DNA of 64,000 nt. Origin: Mucilaginibacter dorajii (GTDB taxonomy: Bacteria; Bacteroidota; Bacteroidia; Sphingobacteriales; Sphingobacteriaceae). The number at the start of each line of letters is the position of its first letter. Position 1 is the stretch's first letter. The notes beneath the pieces were generated by a model. The model was given only the letters and a program-made list of their open reading frames with translations, searched no databases and was not told the DNA's origin. Of this stretch, positions 35,177-43,656 are shown in pieces. Made by a program: the position numbers and the translations under genes. The DNA lies in assembly GCF_024808255.1 (NCBI RefSeq), contig NZ_JANTYS010000002.1:248001-312000 (forward strand), given 5' to 3'.

Positions 35177-35914
35177 TTAAAAAAATTGATATACTTTTCT
35201 AAGTGGCTTCAGCAACAATGTCAATAAAGGGAATTTAATATGGTTTTTACGCATTGCCTTTAAATCAAAGCCCCAGGCCTTTAGTCGGTTTTTGAGGCTT
35301 TTGTTGCTTACCCCCCCGGTAAGCATGTGCACCAAAACTTTGTTTAAATAGTAGCAATCGATTTTGTACAAATACATAAACCTTACCATTAACTCATAGT
35401 CGGCGGCAGAACCATACTCAAGGCTATAAAATCCCATTTTTTTAAATAGTGCAGTCCTGCAGTAAAACGTAGGATGCGGGGGCATAAAACCCCAATTAAA
35501 GGAATTTATTACACACTTACCTGATACCCATTTACGTGTTATATTGCCTTGTTGATTTATGAAGTTTAAATTTCCATAAACGGCATCGACGTTTGAACTT
35601 ACAAATGCCTGTGCTATTGCCGATAAAACCTGGCTATCGGCTAACTTGTCATCGGCGTTAAGCGTACCAACAACCTGGCCGGTGGCAAATTTCAGCCCCT
35701 TATTCATGGCATCATATATGCCTTGATCTGGTTCAGAAATAATTAAACTAATAACATGACGATATTGATCGATGATTTGAAGTGTATTATCTGTTGACCC
35801 ACCATCAACAATAATATACTCAATATGGGGATAATTTTGACCGATGACAGACTCGATACAGCTGGCTATGGTATCCTGGGCATTATAAACAACAGTAATT
35901 AATGAAATCTTCAA
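35177..35914 (-). CDS. Glycosyltransferase family 2
   Basis: A 245-residue GT-A fold enzyme: SLITVVYNAQDTIASCIESV start, VDGGSTDNTL (36-45), PDQGIYDAMNKG (62-73) and NADDKL (86-91, the metal-binding DxD equivalent). It resembles the WcaE-like group of GT2 proteins. It is divergent from the export lipoprotein gene across a palindromic promoter region and probably co-transcribed with the WecA-type gene. Acceptor and sugar cannot be told. Confidence 0.87.
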   Translation of the reverse strand: MKISLITVVYNAQDTIASCIESVIGQNYPHIEYIIVDGGSTDNTLQIIDQYRHVISLIISEPDQGIYDAMNKGLKFATGQVVGTLNADDKLADSQVLSAIAQAFVSSNVDAVYGNLNFINQQGNITRKWVSGKCVINSFNWGFMPPHPTFYCRTALFKKMGFYSLEYGSAADYELMVRFMYLYKIDCYYLNKVLVHMLTGGVSNKSLKNRLKAWGFDLKAMRKNHIKFPLLTLLLKPLRKVYQFF

Positions 35915-35960
35915 ACCCTAACAAATGGAAAATACAACGGCTTAATACCCGCAAATTATG

Positions 35961-35987
35961 TATTTTTGGGTTTAATGTCCAAAAATA
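35961..35987. promoter_or_regulatory. Palindromic divergent promoter region of the glycan locus
   Basis: TATTTTTGG at 35961-35969 and its exact reverse complement at 35979-35987 flank nine bases. Each arm contains a perfect TAnnTTTG box, one for the plus-strand export operon (48 bases before its ATG) and one for the minus-strand GT2 gene (66 bases before its ATG). No TTG at -33 was seen for either. Confidence 0.5.
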
Positions 35988-36015
35988 AAAACATTAAGCA
36001 GAAGTTACCGTCACT

Positions 36016-36795
36016 ATGCGTATACTAACCTATATTTCTTCTTTTATTTTCTTACTTCTTGTTTTAACATCGTGCTCTGGCAAGCAGTACCAAACTCTTT
36101 TTGAACAAAAAACGGCTAATACCGATACCACATCACGAAAAACTACCGGTGATTTAAGCGCCTACCGGATTAAACCCCAGGATCTGTTGCAGATCAGAAA
36201 CCTTCAAAATATCAGCTATGTGGTTGATGCGCCTCAAACAGGTAATGGAACAAGCGTTGGAGGTGGTGGGGCAATCCAAACTTACCAGGTTGATGAGGAT
36301 GGCTCTGTAGCCCTCCCTGTTATAGGGCATGTTGCTGTTGCCGGGCTTACCCGCTCGCAGGCTGCAAAACTTGTTGAAGACCTTTACCGTAAAAATCTTT
36401 TAAAAGATCCCATTATTGAATTGAAAATTACAAATCTTAAAGTTACAATGCTTGGCGAGATTACAGGACAAGGGAACTTCCCGCTCATAAAGGATAAAAC
36501 AACCCTGGTTGAAATGATAGGTCAGGCAGGAGGCCTTACTAAAAATGCAAATGAAACTAATATAAAAATTATACGTGGCGATCAGAGCAATCCGCAGATT
36601 ACAGTAATTAATCTAAGAGATGTTAGTTCAATAAACGATCCCCGGGCTATACTTCAAAGCGGCGACATTATTTACATAGCGCAAAACAAACGCTCAATAC
36701 GTAACGAAAACTTACAAAACATTACAAGCATTGCGCAGCCAGTGTTACTTTTAATCAACACCGCCCTGCTTATCATATCGTTTTCCCATCGCTAA
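36016..36795 (+). CDS. Polysaccharide export lipoprotein (Wza-like)
   Basis: A 259-residue outer-membrane lipoprotein: lipobox LVLTSC (cysteine near 20), a Poly_export domain (about 50-140, with YRIKPQDLLQI and YQVDEDGSVALPVIGHVAVAG), an SLBB-like region (about 145-225) and a C-terminal hydrophobic helix. Relatives form the channel that passes polysaccharide through the outer membrane. The stop overlaps the ATG of the kinase gene by one base, matching the usual Wza-Wzc pairing. First gene of the plus-strand operon. Confidence 0.9.
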   Translation: MRILTYISSFIFLLLVLTSCSGKQYQTLFEQKTANTDTTSRKTTGDLSAYRIKPQDLLQIRNLQNISYVVDAPQTGNGTSVGGGGAIQTYQVDEDGSVALPVIGHVAVAGLTRSQAAKLVEDLYRKNLLKDPIIELKITNLKVTMLGEITGQGNFPLIKDKTTLVEMIGQAGGLTKNANETNIKIIRGDQSNPQITVINLRDVSSINDPRAILQSGDIIYIAQNKRSIRNENLQNITSIAQPVLLLINTALLIISFSHR

Positions 36796-39215
36796 TGGAA
36801 GAGACAGAAAAAATTCAAAGAAAGCTGCCCAACCAGGAAATTGATTATTTTAAAATTTGTAAAATATTATTAAGTCGATGGTATTGGATAGTTGCGTCTG
36901 TTGCTTTAACAACAATTATATCCTATACCTACCTTTGGTATACTCCCAAAACCTATTCAACATACGGCACGCTTAAAGCCGAAGAAAAAAAATCTGAAGT
37001 GTCAGATCTTATTACCGTGATGGCCGTACCAGAGCGCGGCCCATCAAAAATTCAAAGCATTATATCGGTTTTACAAAGCCATAATGTTGTTTTAAGCGCT
37101 ATAAAGGATATGGATTACCGGGTAAGCTTTTACCTATCGGGCAGGGTACGCACCACAGAAACCTATCCATCAAAACCGCTCAATATTCAATTGATAAAAT
37201 TTGACAGTTTAAATTTTTATCATGATCTGCTAACCTACAAACCTATTAACAAGCAAACCTTTAGCCTTAGCTACCAGACAGGAAAAAAGGAAATTGAAAA
37301 CAAATACAACTATAATGAGCCTGTAACAGTTGGCAATACAAGCTTTACAATAAGATATCCCGGTGCAATTGACAAAAACACTATCTATCTTTTTAAATTC
37401 AACAACGCTGAAGATTATATAGGCAGGGTACAGGGCGGGTTTAGAGCAGGCGAAACAGGGAAAAATACTAACATCATTTCGTTACAGGAAACAGACTCCA
37501 ACCCGCAATTTGCAGCCGATATTCTTAATAACATAATGAAGGAATATGTGATTTTTGACCGGATTCAAAAAGCACAATCGGCCTCACAAATGATCGACTT
37601 TATTGACAGTCAACTTTCATTTTTATCCAGCGAGGTTAAAGGCTCAGAAAACTCTATTGAAAAGTATAAAAATAAAACCAAAATATTGGATGTAACAACT
37701 GCGTCAAATACATCAGCAACAAAAGCTGCAGAAGTTGATTCCAAAAGATCGTTATTAAAAATTCAGATCATCGCGCTTGATCAGTTAAGTGATCAAATTA
37801 CAAAAGAAAAAGATAATGTTACCTTAAATTTCATTACAGGCGGAAGTGATTTACCGGAGCTAAATACCCTGGTAAGCAAGCTTGACGGATTGATATCTCA
37901 AAGGACTTTACTGTTAAAAACGTATATTCCTACCTCACAACAGGTGCTGGATGTTAATCAGCAAATATTACAGGCAAAGCTTACGGCTTTAAACAATATA
38001 AAGTCTATTCGTAACGGTCTTGAAAAAAACATAGCTTACCTTGATAGCCAGTTAGCCCAAATAAACCAAACCATACAAGCCTTGCCGGCGGCACAGCGAG
38101 ACATGGTAAGTTTGCAAAGAGATTTTGAAATAAACGATAAGGTATACTCTTTCTTATCCGAAAAAAAGCTGGAAGCCCAAATAAGCAGGGCGGGGATACT
38201 ACCGGGTGCAACTGTGATTGAATATGCACAGCCTAATTTTACCGCGGTATCGCCAGATGAACATGATATTCATCGCACAGCGATAATTATTGGCCTGGCC
38301 ATAGGCCTTGGTATGATTGTACTTATACGGGTGCTAAACCCTTTCATTTATGACAAAGAAACCATAGAAAGTCTTACTGCTATACCTATCATTGGTGTTA
38401 TTAGAAAGTATCCAGAATTGGTTGACGAAAACAGCAGGCAGGTTTTAGCAATTAGCAAACCGAAATCAATATTTGCAGAGTCTGTTCGCTCGGTACGTAC
38501 CAATTTGAGTTTCCTGGCGTCAGAAAAAGCAAGTAAAGTTATTTGTATAACATCCGAAGTGGCGGGCGAAGGTAAATCGTTTGTTGCAGTAAATCTATCC
38601 AGCACACTATCCCTCATTGATAAAAAAGTTATACTTATTGGAGCCGATTTAAGACGTTCGAGGTTGCATAAAACATTCCATGTACCAAACGATCTTGGAT
38701 TAAGCAACTACCTTGCGCACCAAAACAGCCTTGACGAGATCATACTTCGTTCAGACGTAGAAAATCTCGATTTCATCGTATCTGGCCCTGTCCCCCCTAA
38801 CCCATCCGAGTTACTGCATAGCGAGAGAATGATAATTTTAATTGCCCAGTTAAAACTAAAATATGATGTAATCATGATAGACACAGCCCCTATTGGCCTG
38901 GTATCTGATGCCATACCACTAATAAGGATGAGCGACATTAATGTTTTTGTGATCCGATCTGGTAAATCAAAATTTTATGCGGCAGCAGTTCCGCAACGAA
39001 TATCGCAGGAGTACCACCTGGATAACACCGTGATAGTATTAAATGCTTACGAGGAAGATCTGTTACATTCAAGGTATTATACCACCAAGTTTACCGGTGA
39101 TAATTCGGGTTCGCGGTATTATTATTATTCTGACTACAATGGTTACTCGGGATCTGGCTATTACCTGGATGATAAAAAGAATAAATGGTGGGACATCAGG
39201 CAGTGGTTTAAATAA
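36795..39215 (+). CDS. Wzc-like chain-length regulator with tyrosine kinase domain
   Basis: An 806-residue inner-membrane protein. It has a Wzz domain between two helices (about 32-52 and 495-515), a coiled-coil periplasmic part, and a cytoplasmic BY-kinase domain: Walker A EVAGEGKSF (near 590), Walker A' LIGADLRRSRLHK (near 615), Walker B VIMIDTAP. The tail from about 745 is packed with tyrosines (RYYTTKF, SRYYYYSDY, GYY), the autophosphorylation cluster. Cycling phosphorylation of this tail controls polymer length and export in known systems. Confidence 0.93.
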   Translation: MEETEKIQRKLPNQEIDYFKICKILLSRWYWIVASVALTTIISYTYLWYTPKTYSTYGTLKAEEKKSEVSDLITVMAVPERGPSKIQSIISVLQSHNVVLSAIKDMDYRVSFYLSGRVRTTETYPSKPLNIQLIKFDSLNFYHDLLTYKPINKQTFSLSYQTGKKEIENKYNYNEPVTVGNTSFTIRYPGAIDKNTIYLFKFNNAEDYIGRVQGGFRAGETGKNTNIISLQETDSNPQFAADILNNIMKEYVIFDRIQKAQSASQMIDFIDSQLSFLSSEVKGSENSIEKYKNKTKILDVTTASNTSATKAAEVDSKRSLLKIQIIALDQLSDQITKEKDNVTLNFITGGSDLPELNTLVSKLDGLISQRTLLLKTYIPTSQQVLDVNQQILQAKLTALNNIKSIRNGLEKNIAYLDSQLAQINQTIQALPAAQRDMVSLQRDFEINDKVYSFLSEKKLEAQISRAGILPGATVIEYAQPNFTAVSPDEHDIHRTAIIIGLAIGLGMIVLIRVLNPFIYDKETIESLTAIPIIGVIRKYPELVDENSRQVLAISKPKSIFAESVRSVRTNLSFLASEKASKVICITSEVAGEGKSFVAVNLSSTLSLIDKKVILIGADLRRSRLHKTFHVPNDLGLSNYLAHQNSLDEIILRSDVENLDFIVSGPVPPNPSELLHSERMIILIAQLKLKYDVIMIDTAPIGLVSDAIPLIRMSDINVFVIRSGKSKFYAAAVPQRISQEYHLDNTVIVLNAYEEDLLHSRYYTTKFTGDNSGSRYYYYSDYNGYSGSGYYLDDKKNKWWDIRQWFK

Positions 39216-39232
39216 AATGAACTTATTTAAAT

Positions 39233-39748
39233 ATGGATTTTAAGACAGGGCCAACAGCTAAAAAATGGTATCCGGTTTATACTCAGCCCCGCGCCGAAAA
39301 AAAAGCGCACCAGGCATTGATCACCAAAAATATCGAAGCATACCTGCCATTGCACCGGCAGTTAAAACAATGGAGTGATCGTAAAAAATGGGTTGAAGAA
39401 CCTTTCATTAAATCATACATATTTGTTAACATTGCCCCACATGAGCAGGCAGATGTATTGATGACAAAAGGCATAGCGCGTTTTCTATATTTCTCGGGCA
39501 AGCCTGCAACAATGCCCACCCGCCAGATAACCGAACTAAAGCTATTGATGGCCAGCCCATATGAATTGGAAGTAACCGAAGAAAATTTACAACCCGGAGA
39601 AAAAATTGTTATTAAAGCCGGGCCACTAAAAGGAATGACGGGGGAGGTTATATCACATAAATCGCAAAAGCAATTAATATTACGACTCGAAAGTATAGGA
39701 CACTCTATCATAGTTAACGCTATGGCATCTTATATTGAACGTTTTTAA
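39233..39748 (+). CDS. NusG-like antiterminator (RfaH/UpxY type)
   Basis: A 171-residue paralogue of NusG. The N-terminal NGN domain runs about 10-105 (KKWYPVYTQPRAEKKA, the RNA polymerase-binding face, and EEPFIKSYIFV); the KOW domain follows (PGEKIVIKAGPLKGMTGEVI, split about 125-145). Dedicated relatives such as UpxY in Bacteroides and RfaH allow RNA polymerase to read through long polysaccharide operons. Its place just before 24 kb of glycan genes fits that. A 146-base structured gap follows. Confidence 0.88.
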   Translation: MDFKTGPTAKKWYPVYTQPRAEKKAHQALITKNIEAYLPLHRQLKQWSDRKKWVEEPFIKSYIFVNIAPHEQADVLMTKGIARFLYFSGKPATMPTRQITELKLLMASPYELEVTEENLQPGEKIVIKAGPLKGMTGEVISHKSQKQLILRLESIGHSIIVNAMASYIERF

Positions 39749-39894
39749 TTTTATTAAAACATACAACAGGGCAGTTTTGCCCTGAATAGCAGACAAGAAC
39801 ACAGTGTTAACATTAAAACAAAGCACTGTAAAACAATAAGTTACAAATAAATTTGTGACTTACCGGGCGAAGCTGTGAACATATACAAGCAAAA
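39749..39894 (+). promoter_or_regulatory. Structured leader before the asparagine synthase gene
   Basis: Three small hairpins are visible: CAGGGCA/TGCCCTG (39767-39773 with 39778-39784), ACAGTG/CACTGT about 40 bases on, and ACAAAT/ATTTGT close to the end. None has a U run, so they are not plain terminators. They could be pause or loading sites for the NusG-like factor encoded just upstream. Confidence 0.4.
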
Positions 39895-41682
39895 ATGTGC
39901 CGTATAGCGGGAATAATTAATAATCGATTACAGCCCGAGCTTATTCGCGAAAAAGTGAAGGCTATGTGCTTTGAGTTGCGGCATGGCGGCCCAGACGATG
40001 AAGGTATATTTTATGATGACACCGCTCATCTTGCATTTGGGCACCGCAGGCTATCAATAATTGACCTGAGCAACAACGGCCACCAGCCAATGGCAGATAC
40101 AGGGCAAAAAGCCTGGATAACTTTTAATGGCGAAATTTATAACTACCAGGAAATCAAAAGTGAGCTTTTAAAACAAGGTGCTACATTTACCTCAACCACC
40201 GATACCGAGGTTATCCTTTCGGCATATTTACATTGGGGTACTGCCGCGTTTTCAAAACTTAGAGGGATGTTTGCATTTGCCTTATTTGATACCGTTAAAT
40301 CGCTCACCTACCTGGTACGTGATACGGCCGGCGTAAAACCGGTTTACTATTTTATAAAGGATGACGGCTTAAGTTTTGCCTCTGAAATAAGGGCATTCGG
40401 CGCTGCCGGCCTGGCTACCCAAAAAGATGCTCATTGGCCAATCCGCTTTTTGGCCTTCGGGCATATACCTGAGCCATACACCACACTGGAAAGCGTGTAT
40501 AGCCTACCTAAAGGGTGTTATTTATGCTGGAATCATGCAACATCAACCCATGAGATGCGCTCATATGATCAACCAGCTATAAAAGACCAGGTTACCGATG
40601 CTAATGAGGCGCAGCAACTCATTAAAGCGGCTTTAATAAAGGCGGTAAACCGGCAAATGATAGCCGATGCTCCGCTGGGTGTTTTTTTGAGTGGAGGAAT
40701 TGATTCAAGCCTGATAACGCTCCTTGCTGATCAACAAAAAAAACAGCAGCTTAAAACCATATCTATCTTTTTTGACGAAAAACAATATGACGAACAAGCA
40801 TATCAACGTTTAATTTTAGATGAGATAAGCGGTGAAAACTTTTCACATCTGGTCAAACAACAGGATTTTGAAAATCATTTCCCCGAAATTATTGATGCTA
40901 TGGATATGCCCACAACCGATGGTATCAACAGTTGGTTCATAAGTAAATACGCACACGACGACGGTTTAAAGGCAGTGCTATCCGGCGTTGGGGCCGATGA
41001 GTACTTTGGCGGATATCCCTCCTTTAACCGCATCAGGTTCCTGGGGCATTTAAGAAACATTCCGCCGTTTTTATTTTCGGCAATAAGAGGAGTGCTGCCC
41101 GATCCTTATAAAAAACTTGCCTTTTTGGCCAGTAAAAGCTCAATAGCCGATTATCTTTTACTAAGGGGACTATTTTCGCCTGGAGACATTAGTAAAATAT
41201 TAGACACCGACACCCGGCAGGTTGCTGATGTGCTTTTTAACGATCATGACGTTCCCGAGCTTGGCCCGTATAATCATGAGCATGCTTTCTGGTTTGAAAC
41301 AAACCTTTATATGCAAAATCAGCTATTGAGAGATACCGACGTAATGAGTATGCGGCACGGTTTAGAAGTAAGGGTGCCTTTTTTAGATGAAGACTTTACC
41401 GGGGTTGCTCAAAGTATTGCGCCTCAAATACGATTCAATAATCAACAGCCCAAAAAATTGTTAATTGATAGCTTTAGTAACTTGCTGCCAACTTCTGTAT
41501 GGGACAGACCTAAAATGGGTTTCTCGTTTCCGTTGCAAATGTGGATGAGTAAAAATCACCGGATAAGCGACGTTAGCTTTTACAATGGCAAACTGGCACA
41601 AAACAGCATTCAAAAGTTTAAAAACAATCAAATTCACTGGTCAAAGGCTTATGCACTTTACCAGGTACAGGGCCATGTGTAA
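39895..41682 (+). CDS. asnB: Asparagine synthase (glutamine-hydrolysing), glycan-locus type
   Basis: A 595-residue amidotransferase. Cys2 (MCRIAGI) is the glutaminase nucleophile; HGGPDDEG, RLSIIDL and FNGEIYNY belong to the glutaminase domain. The ATP-pyrophosphatase loop GVFLSGGIDSS lies near 262. The reaction is transfer of glutamine ammonia to an aspartate or other carboxylate. In polysaccharide loci such proteins are thought to amidate sugar acids; that role is inferred from context, and ordinary asparagine synthesis is the alternative. Its end overlaps the next gene by eight bases. Confidence 0.87.
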   Translation: MCRIAGIINNRLQPELIREKVKAMCFELRHGGPDDEGIFYDDTAHLAFGHRRLSIIDLSNNGHQPMADTGQKAWITFNGEIYNYQEIKSELLKQGATFTSTTDTEVILSAYLHWGTAAFSKLRGMFAFALFDTVKSLTYLVRDTAGVKPVYYFIKDDGLSFASEIRAFGAAGLATQKDAHWPIRFLAFGHIPEPYTTLESVYSLPKGCYLCWNHATSTHEMRSYDQPAIKDQVTDANEAQQLIKAALIKAVNRQMIADAPLGVFLSGGIDSSLITLLADQQKKQQLKTISIFFDEKQYDEQAYQRLILDEISGENFSHLVKQQDFENHFPEIIDAMDMPTTDGINSWFISKYAHDDGLKAVLSGVGADEYFGGYPSFNRIRFLGHLRNIPPFLFSAIRGVLPDPYKKLAFLASKSSIADYLLLRGLFSPGDISKILDTDTRQVADVLFNDHDVPELGPYNHEHAFWFETNLYMQNQLLRDTDVMSMRHGLEVRVPFLDEDFTGVAQSIAPQIRFNNQQPKKLLIDSFSNLLPTSVWDRPKMGFSFPLQMWMSKNHRISDVSFYNGKLAQNSIQKFKNNQIHWSKAYALYQVQGHV

Positions 41683-42793
41683 AAAAGTAATCCTCTTTAC
41701 TTTACAAACCTTTAGTACAACAGGTGGCATTCAAAAAATGACCCGTACACTTGGGCATTCCTTATATAAGCTGGCCCAAATTAATAAATGGGATTTTGAG
41801 TTATGGTCTGCATATGATAAACAGGAAGATTTGATGGAGCAGTATCTTCCCCAAACCGGGTTTAAAGGTTTTGGTGCAAAGCGGGCAAGTTTTGTTTTAA
41901 AAGCCATTAATCGTTCTGTAAAACCCGACGTGATCATTTTAAGCCATATCAATTTATCCATCATCGGCCTTATCATTAAATTAGTTAACCCTAATTGTAA
42001 AGTATGGCTAATAGCGCACGGTATTGAGGTTTGGCGTAATCTTTCCCCTGTAAAAAGATACCTATTAAAGAGATGTGACAAGGTAATTTGCGTAAGTGAT
42101 TTTACACGCGACCAACTAATAACAAGGCACCACGTTAAAAAAGACATTTGCCGGGTGTTGAATAACGCCATTGACCCGTTCATGAAGGTACCTTCTGTTA
42201 CCCGGATCCCAACTTCTCTGATATCCCGCTATCGGTTAGAAAATAGTTCGCCCATTATATTTACCCTTACCAGGCTGGCCTCTACAGAACAATACAAAGG
42301 CTATGAGCATGTAATAGAAGCTATCAGCAGTTTAAAAGAAAGCTTCCCCAATATCAAATACATACTATCTGGCAAGTACGATGAAAAGGAGCAATGCAGG
42401 ATCAACAAGCTCATTAATGAACTTAAAGTAGCCAACCAGGTTATACTTACCGGCTTTATTGACGAAGACGAACTTGCCGATCATTTTTTAATGGCCGATC
42501 TTTTTGTATTACCCAGTAAAAAAGAAGGCTTCGGGCTTGTATTCATTGAAGCACTGGCATGTGGTTTACCTGTTATTTGCGGCAACGCCGATGGGAGCAT
42601 TGATGCCATCAGAAACGGCGAATTGGGCAGCGCCATTGACGCCGACGACCCGGCAGAGCTTATTAAGTGTATTACCGAACATCTGGAAACCCCGCTCACC
42701 CCTAATAAACGCAAGATGCTGCAAGAGCAATGCTTATTGCATTTTAATGAACTGGATTATATGCAAAAAATTAAAACACTGCTAAACGAATGA
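41675..42793 (+). CDS. Glycosyltransferase family 4
   Basis: A 372-residue GT-B enzyme from ATG 41675 (MCKKVILFTLQ); the open frame reaches back to 41585, but that extension lies in the asparagine synthase gene. Marks: TTGGIQKM near the start (donor-side glycine loop), AHGIEVW, and the C-terminal donor site PSKKEGFGLVFIEALACGLPVI (split about 288-309), with the EGFGLVFIEA retaining-enzyme motif. Sugar unknown. Overlaps both neighbours. Confidence 0.9.
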   Translation: MCKKVILFTLQTFSTTGGIQKMTRTLGHSLYKLAQINKWDFELWSAYDKQEDLMEQYLPQTGFKGFGAKRASFVLKAINRSVKPDVIILSHINLSIIGLIIKLVNPNCKVWLIAHGIEVWRNLSPVKRYLLKRCDKVICVSDFTRDQLITRHHVKKDICRVLNNAIDPFMKVPSVTRIPTSLISRYRLENSSPIIFTLTRLASTEQYKGYEHVIEAISSLKESFPNIKYILSGKYDEKEQCRINKLINELKVANQVILTGFIDEDELADHFLMADLFVLPSKKEGFGLVFIEALACGLPVICGNADGSIDAIRNGELGSAIDADDPAELIKCITEHLETPLTPNKRKMLQEQCLLHFNELDYMQKIKTLLNE

Positions 42794-43653
42794 ATACATC
42801 AACCGAAGAAATGTGGGATATCGAGTTAACGCCTCATGGCAGTTTATTTGATCTAAAACTAAAAGATATATGGCATTACCGCGACCTGCTGATATTGCTG
42901 GTTCGACGTGATTTTGTTTCTTTTTATAAGCAAACCATACTTGGACCGCTATGGTTTTTCATACAGCCCCTGTTTACCACTATTATTTATACTTTTATAT
43001 TTGGAAACCTTGCGGCTATCAAAACAGATGGTTTACCACAACCATTATTTTACCTGGCAGGTATTACGGCCTGGAACTATTTTGCTGATTGCCTTACAAA
43101 AACATCATCTGTATTCACAGTAAACGCAGGCCTTTTTGGCAAGGTATATTTCCCGAGGCTTATCGTTCCTTTAAGCATTGTGGTATCCAATTTGATTAGG
43201 TTTGCTGTTCAAATGGCCATGTTTTTTTTAATGATGGGCATTTATATGGCTAAAGGTGCCAATGTGCACCCTAATATTTACCTGCTATTGTTTCCCTTTT
43301 TATTGCTGTTAATGGCCATGTTAGGTCTGGGCCTTGGCATGATCATTTCGGCTATGACCACAAAATATCGTGACCTGAGCTTTTTGATCACTTTTGGCAT
43401 TCAGTTAATGATGTATTTAACTACTGTAATTTACCCGCTATCTGTAGTAAAGGAAAAATATCCCCACTATCAATGGGTGGTAGAGTATAACCCCATGACA
43501 CCTATTATAGAAGTGTTCAGGTATGGCTTCCTCGGAGAAGGCACATTTACTATGCTGTCATTAGGTATCACTTCGGTAATAACCGTTGCTATACTTTTAA
43601 TTGGAATAGTAATTTTTAACCGCGTTGAGCGAACCTTTATCGATACTGTATAA
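42790..43653 (+). CDS. wzm: Polysaccharide ABC exporter, permease (Wzm-like)
   Basis: A 287-residue ABC-2 type permease with an N-terminal amphipathic part (RDLLILLVRRDF, YKQTILGPLWFFIQP) and six membrane helices. It moves lipid-linked polysaccharide across the inner membrane with the ATPase encoded 3 bases downstream. The start overlaps the GT4 stop by four bases. Membership in the Wzm/TagG family is clear from the LGPLWFFIQP segment. Confidence 0.92.
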   Translation: MNTSTEEMWDIELTPHGSLFDLKLKDIWHYRDLLILLVRRDFVSFYKQTILGPLWFFIQPLFTTIIYTFIFGNLAAIKTDGLPQPLFYLAGITAWNYFADCLTKTSSVFTVNAGLFGKVYFPRLIVPLSIVVSNLIRFAVQMAMFFLMMGIYMAKGANVHPNIYLLLFPFLLLLMAMLGLGLGMIISAMTTKYRDLSFLITFGIQLMMYLTTVIYPLSVVKEKYPHYQWVVEYNPMTPIIEVFRYGFLGEGTFTMLSLGITSVITVAILLIGIVIFNRVERTFIDTV

Positions 43654-43656
43654 TAT

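Noticed and set aside
39767..39784. CAGGGCA/TGCCCTG hairpin as a terminator after the NusG-like gene
   Set aside because: No T run follows on either side, so intrinsic termination is unlikely; kept only as part of a structured leader.
41585..41674. Upstream extension of the GT4 gene
   Set aside because: Those codons overlap the asparagine synthase gene in another frame; the family start MCKKVILFTLQ is at 41675.
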